Below, piece after piece: positions 53,449 through 55,924 of a stretch of DNA of 55,924 nt (within the stretch, counting starts at the first letter, position 1; each line of letters starts with the position of its first letter). The notes beneath the pieces were generated by a model that saw only the letters and a list, made by a program, of their open reading frames with translations, made no database searches and had not been told where the DNA came from. The position numbers and the translations under genes were made by a program. The stretch is from JAWUVP01 sp034112285 (lineage in GTDB: Bacteria; Pseudomonadota; Gammaproteobacteria; JABDGN01): assembly GCA_034112285.1 (NCBI GenBank), contig JAWUVP010000035.1:1-55924 (forward strand), given 5' to 3'.

Positions 53449-54314
53449 GCATTATCGCATTGTTGCAATTTTATCCTTGGTTTTATTATTTAACCGTCTT
53501 GGTGCTGGGCTTATGTATTGGTAGCTTTTTAAATGTGGTTATTTACCGCTTACCTCTCATGTTAGAAGCCAGTTGGCGAGCGCAATGTAATGAATTTATT
53601 GACACCGCATCACAAAAACTCAGCGTACAAAACGTTTCACTGTCACTACCGCGCTCATTCTGCCCAGGTTGTGGCCACAGCCTGCGTGCTTGGCATAACA
53701 TTCCCATCATCTCTTACTGCCTATTACGCGGTAAATGCGGCCGCTGTAGCACGCACATTAGCTTGCAGTATCCCTTAGTAGAGTTGGCCACCGGATTATT
53801 ATCATTAGTGGTTGCGGCACACTATGGCGTAAGCTGGCAAACAGTAGCCGCTTTGCTGCTCACCTGGACTTTAATACCCTTGATTGGCATTGATTTGAAG
53901 CACCAACTTTTACCCGACAGCCTCACCCTACCCTTGCTATGGTTAGGCTTAGGTTTTAATTTATTTCATGTTTTTTGTAGCTTAGAAAGCGCAGTAATAG
54001 GTGCCATTGCCGGTTATATGAGCTTGTGGTTATTTATGCATGGCTATCGTTTATGTACCGGAAAAATTGGCATGGGGCATGGTGATTTTAAGCTGTTTGC
54101 TGTTTTTGGTGCCTGGTTAGGCTGGCAAGCTCTACCGCTTATTATTTTTGCCGCCGCCTTGGTCGGCGCAGTGATAGGCATCATTTATTTAATCCTTAGC
54201 AAACAAGGCCGCCACACCACCATTGCCTTTGGCCCCTTCCTTGCTGTAGCAGGCTGGCTCGCGTTAATGTTTCAAGCACAGTTATTGCCCTTATTTTATG
54301 GCTTATTCTTATGA
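53445..54314 (+). CDS. pilD: prepilin peptidase PilD
   Basis: A 289-residue inner-membrane aspartic protease that cuts prepilin leaders and methylates the new N-terminus. The start is TTG at 53445, within the pilC stop (TTGA), since the first in-frame ATG would cut off the N-terminal membrane segment; GGGG lies 8 bases upstream. The CxxC...CxxC metal site (CPGC near 73, CGRC near 98) is complete. The catalytic aspartates lie in GIDLKHQLLPDSL near 149 and GHGDFKLF near 211. Confidence 0.95.
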   Translation: MSIIALLQFYPWFYYLTVLVLGLCIGSFLNVVIYRLPLMLEASWRAQCNEFIDTASQKLSVQNVSLSLPRSFCPGCGHSLRAWHNIPIISYCLLRGKCGRCSTHISLQYPLVELATGLLSLVVAAHYGVSWQTVAALLLTWTLIPLIGIDLKHQLLPDSLTLPLLWLGLGFNLFHVFCSLESAVIGAIAGYMSLWLFMHGYRLCTGKIGMGHGDFKLFAVFGAWLGWQALPLIIFAAALVGAVIGIIYLILSKQGRHTTIAFGPFLAVAGWLALMFQAQLLPLFYGLFL

Positions 54315-54910
54315 CACGCCTAGTCGTTGGCTTAACCGGTGGCATTGCCAGTGGTAAAAGTGCCGTAGCCTGTGAATTTGCCAAGCTAGGCATTGATATT
54401 ATTGATACCGATGTCATTGCTCGTCAACTCGTTGAGCCTGACCAGGAAGCTTATAAAGCGATTGTGGCTTATTTTGGTGATGATATTCTACAAAAAGATG
54501 GCCAACTCGACCGTCAGACATTGCGCGAAAGAATTTTTGCCGATAGTGAAGCCAAACAATGGCTAGAGCAACTCTTGCATCCATGCATTCGTGCCGCAAC
54601 GAAAGACGCCATCAATGCGGCAAGCTCAGCCTATTGCATGGTGGTTATTCCACTCTTGGTGGAAACGCTGCCCAATCCATTATTACAGCGTGTTTTAGTG
54701 GTCGACTGTGATGAAACGGTACAGCTAAAGCGCTTATTAGCCCGTGATAACATCGACACAAACTTAGCAAAGAAAATGATAGCCCAGCAAGCAAGTCGAG
54801 CAGCGCGTTTGGAAATTGCTGATGACATTGTTGAAAACAATGGTGACTTAGCTCAGCTCAAACAAGCCGTAAAATCGTTAGATGCTAAATATCTGCACGA
54901 AACATGCTGA
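54311..54910 (+). CDS. coaE: dephospho-CoA kinase
   Basis: A 199-residue kinase that makes coenzyme A by phosphorylating the 3'-hydroxyl of dephospho-CoA. It opens MTRLVVGLTGGIASGKSAVA with the P-loop, then has DIIDTDVIARQLVEP and HPCIRAATKDAI, and LVVDCDETVQLKRLLARDN, as in other CoaE proteins. It overlaps pilD by 4 bp, the usual gene order of gammaproteobacteria. Confidence 0.96.
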   Translation: MTRLVVGLTGGIASGKSAVACEFAKLGIDIIDTDVIARQLVEPDQEAYKAIVAYFGDDILQKDGQLDRQTLRERIFADSEAKQWLEQLLHPCIRAATKDAINAASSAYCMVVIPLLVETLPNPLLQRVLVVDCDETVQLKRLLARDNIDTNLAKKMIAQQASRAARLEIADDIVENNGDLAQLKQAVKSLDAKYLHETC

Positions 54911-54969
54911 TTTTAGCTTCAATACCCCCTCAATAAATCATCAAGCTTCCAAACTGCCCCAGTTTTCCC

Positions 54970-54975
54970 TATAAT
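54970..54975 (+). promoter_or_regulatory. possible -10 of zapD-yacG
   Basis: A perfect TATAAT lies 25 bp before the zapD start in the 89-bp gap after coaE. A good -35 is not evident, so this is a weak call. Confidence 0.35.
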
Positions 54976-54999
54976 AGAGACAATAACTCGAGATAACTT

Positions 55000-55764
55000 A
55001 TGGATAACTTAGTCCTCTACGAACACCCGCTTCACGAAACCGTGCGTATTTGCTTACGCTTAGAATGCTTGTTTGCCCAAGCCGATTATCGGCTCAGCCA
55101 TGAAGGCTATTGGAATAACCGCGCCGCCATTGCCACCCTCATTGACATTGTGAACGTGTTAGATCGCCCCGACTTTAAAGCCAAGCTCACTAAGCGTCTG
55201 TTGCTAAGCAAAGATAATTTAAGCCAACATTTGAGTGATGATAAAGTTGACCAATCGCGTTTAGGTGATATTTTGCAGCAGCTCACAGACAGCGTGCAAT
55301 ATTTACAAAATTCTAGCGGCAAACTCAACAGCGAGCTTGAGCAAAATGAATTTCTTAACAGTGTGCGCATGCGTTTAAGCAAAACCGGCGGCGCACGCAA
55401 TTTTGATTTACCTATGTACCATTACTGGCTGCACTTAAGTGAAGATAAATGCAAACAAGATATACAACATTGGTTAAGTACTTTTCATGACTTCAAAAAC
55501 ATATTAGATTTATATTTAATGCTCATGCGCCAAAGCACACAATTTTTTAACGTCACCGCAGTCAATGGCTATTACGAAAAAATGTTCGATACCTCTATAG
55601 ATTACCAACTGCTGCGCGTGTATGTCGACAAAACAATTTGCGCCTTTCCCGATATGAGTGTTGGCCGCCATCGCGTCAACTTACATTTTTTCACCTTGAA
55701 TGAGGCTGAAAAACCCGCGCAATTTAAAGAGGATGTCGATTTTAAATTGGCATTGTGCGTGTAA
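55000..55764 (+). CDS. zapD: cell division protein ZapD
   Basis: A 254-residue protein that cross-links FtsZ filaments. The N-terminal helices (VLYEHPLHETVRICLRLECL, then LFAQ) and the block FNVTAVNGYYEKMFDTSIDY are typical of the family, as is PDMSVGRHRVNLHFF near residue 215. Its stop and the yacG start overlap by one base (TAATG). The coaE-zapD-yacG order is the usual one. Confidence 0.94.
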   Translation: MDNLVLYEHPLHETVRICLRLECLFAQADYRLSHEGYWNNRAAIATLIDIVNVLDRPDFKAKLTKRLLLSKDNLSQHLSDDKVDQSRLGDILQQLTDSVQYLQNSSGKLNSELEQNEFLNSVRMRLSKTGGARNFDLPMYHYWLHLSEDKCKQDIQHWLSTFHDFKNILDLYLMLMRQSTQFFNVTAVNGYYEKMFDTSIDYQLLRVYVDKTICAFPDMSVGRHRVNLHFFTLNEAEKPAQFKEDVDFKLALCV

Positions 55765-55907
55765 TGCTAAAAGTTAACTGCCCACATTGCAAACAAAGTG
55801 TCACCTGGACAGGTGACAACACTTATAAACCTTTTTGTAGCGAACGTTGTAAGCTTATTGATTTTGGCGCTTGGGCCGATGAACAACATGTAATTAGTGA
55901 AAGCTAG
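55764..55907 (+). CDS. yacG: DNA gyrase inhibitor YacG
   Basis: A 47-residue zinc protein that inhibits DNA gyrase by binding GyrB. The four zinc cysteines are in VNCPHCKQSV (Cys6, Cys9) and FCSERCKLIDFGAW (Cys25, Cys29). DFGAWADEQ is the family's C-terminal block. Short length is normal. It starts on the last base of the zapD stop codon and ends 17 bp before the window edge. Confidence 0.93.
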   Translation: MLKVNCPHCKQSVTWTGDNTYKPFCSERCKLIDFGAWADEQHVISES

Positions 55908-55924
55908 CAAATTTAAGCTATGAA

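Overview
The window reads as chromosomal DNA of a gammaproteobacterium of moderate-to-low GC. The signs are the pilB-pilC-pilD-coaE-zapD-yacG run, the mrdA-rodA-mltB-rlpA-dacA cell-wall block, the dnaX-ybaB-recR trio with a 4.5S RNA just before it, and a FadH-type dienoyl-CoA reductase. A stand-alone SUF system with an Rrf2 regulator at its head, a pyrophosphate-type phosphofructokinase, a DedA-PAP2-LssY fusion and several orphan secreted or cytosolic proteins suggest the Legionella/Coxiella side of the class. That placement is inference and no marker here proves it.

Layout. 1-4.6 kb: a light/DNA-repair type cluster (TIGR01777 epimerase, DUF523-DUF1722 protein, MerR-type regulator, photolyase) with two secreted-protein genes inserted in it. 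4.7-9.7 kb: an accessory stretch with a polytopic membrane protein, a cysteine-rich secreted protein, a hairpin-rich non-coding block, a YciI-like protein, tRNA-Arg(ACG), an outer-membrane barrel and an orphan protein. 9.7-16.1 kb: a complete suf operon (regulator-sufB-C-D-S-U-T) on the minus strand, interrupted between sufC and sufD by a palindromic repeat. 16.1-22.6 kb: fadH, a repeat cluster, a gene broken by three frameshifts, an APC permease and a class II aldolase-like protein. 22.6-25.4 kb: 4.5S RNA, dnaX, ybaB and recR. 25.4-31.3 kb: a repeat, an orphan gene and a CS1-like (alternate) chaperone-usher locus, chaperone and usher on plus and two subunit-like genes on minus. 31.6-43.8 kb: POT-like transporter, ffh, then peptidoglycan genes (mrdA, rodA, mltB, rlpA, dacA), D-amino-acid transaminase, a DUF493 protein and the DedA-PAP2-LssY fusion. 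43.8-47.8 kb: mpl, PPi-type pfk, an orphan gene. 47.8-55.9 kb: a Wzy/PglL-like ligase, the major type IV pilin with an unusual leader, pilB-C-D, coaE, zapD, yacG.

The genes form working sets. The suf genes build Fe-S clusters, and FadH is one enzyme that needs them. MrdA/RodA synthesise side-wall peptidoglycan, MltB, RlpA and DacA trim it, and Mpl recycles its peptides; the transaminase may supply or remove D-amino acids. PilA-B-C-D make a type IV pilus that the neighbouring ligase may glycosylate. 4.5S RNA and Ffh, about 10 kb apart, form the signal recognition particle.

The least explained items are the frameshifted gene at 19.0-19.7 kb, the multi-hairpin block at 6.7-6.9 kb, the photolyase-linked regulator that has lost part of its B12-photosensor signature, the terminal hairpin on the pilA leader, and a family of dispersed palindromes with interchangeable inner arms. 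No CRISPR array, insertion sequence or prophage was seen.
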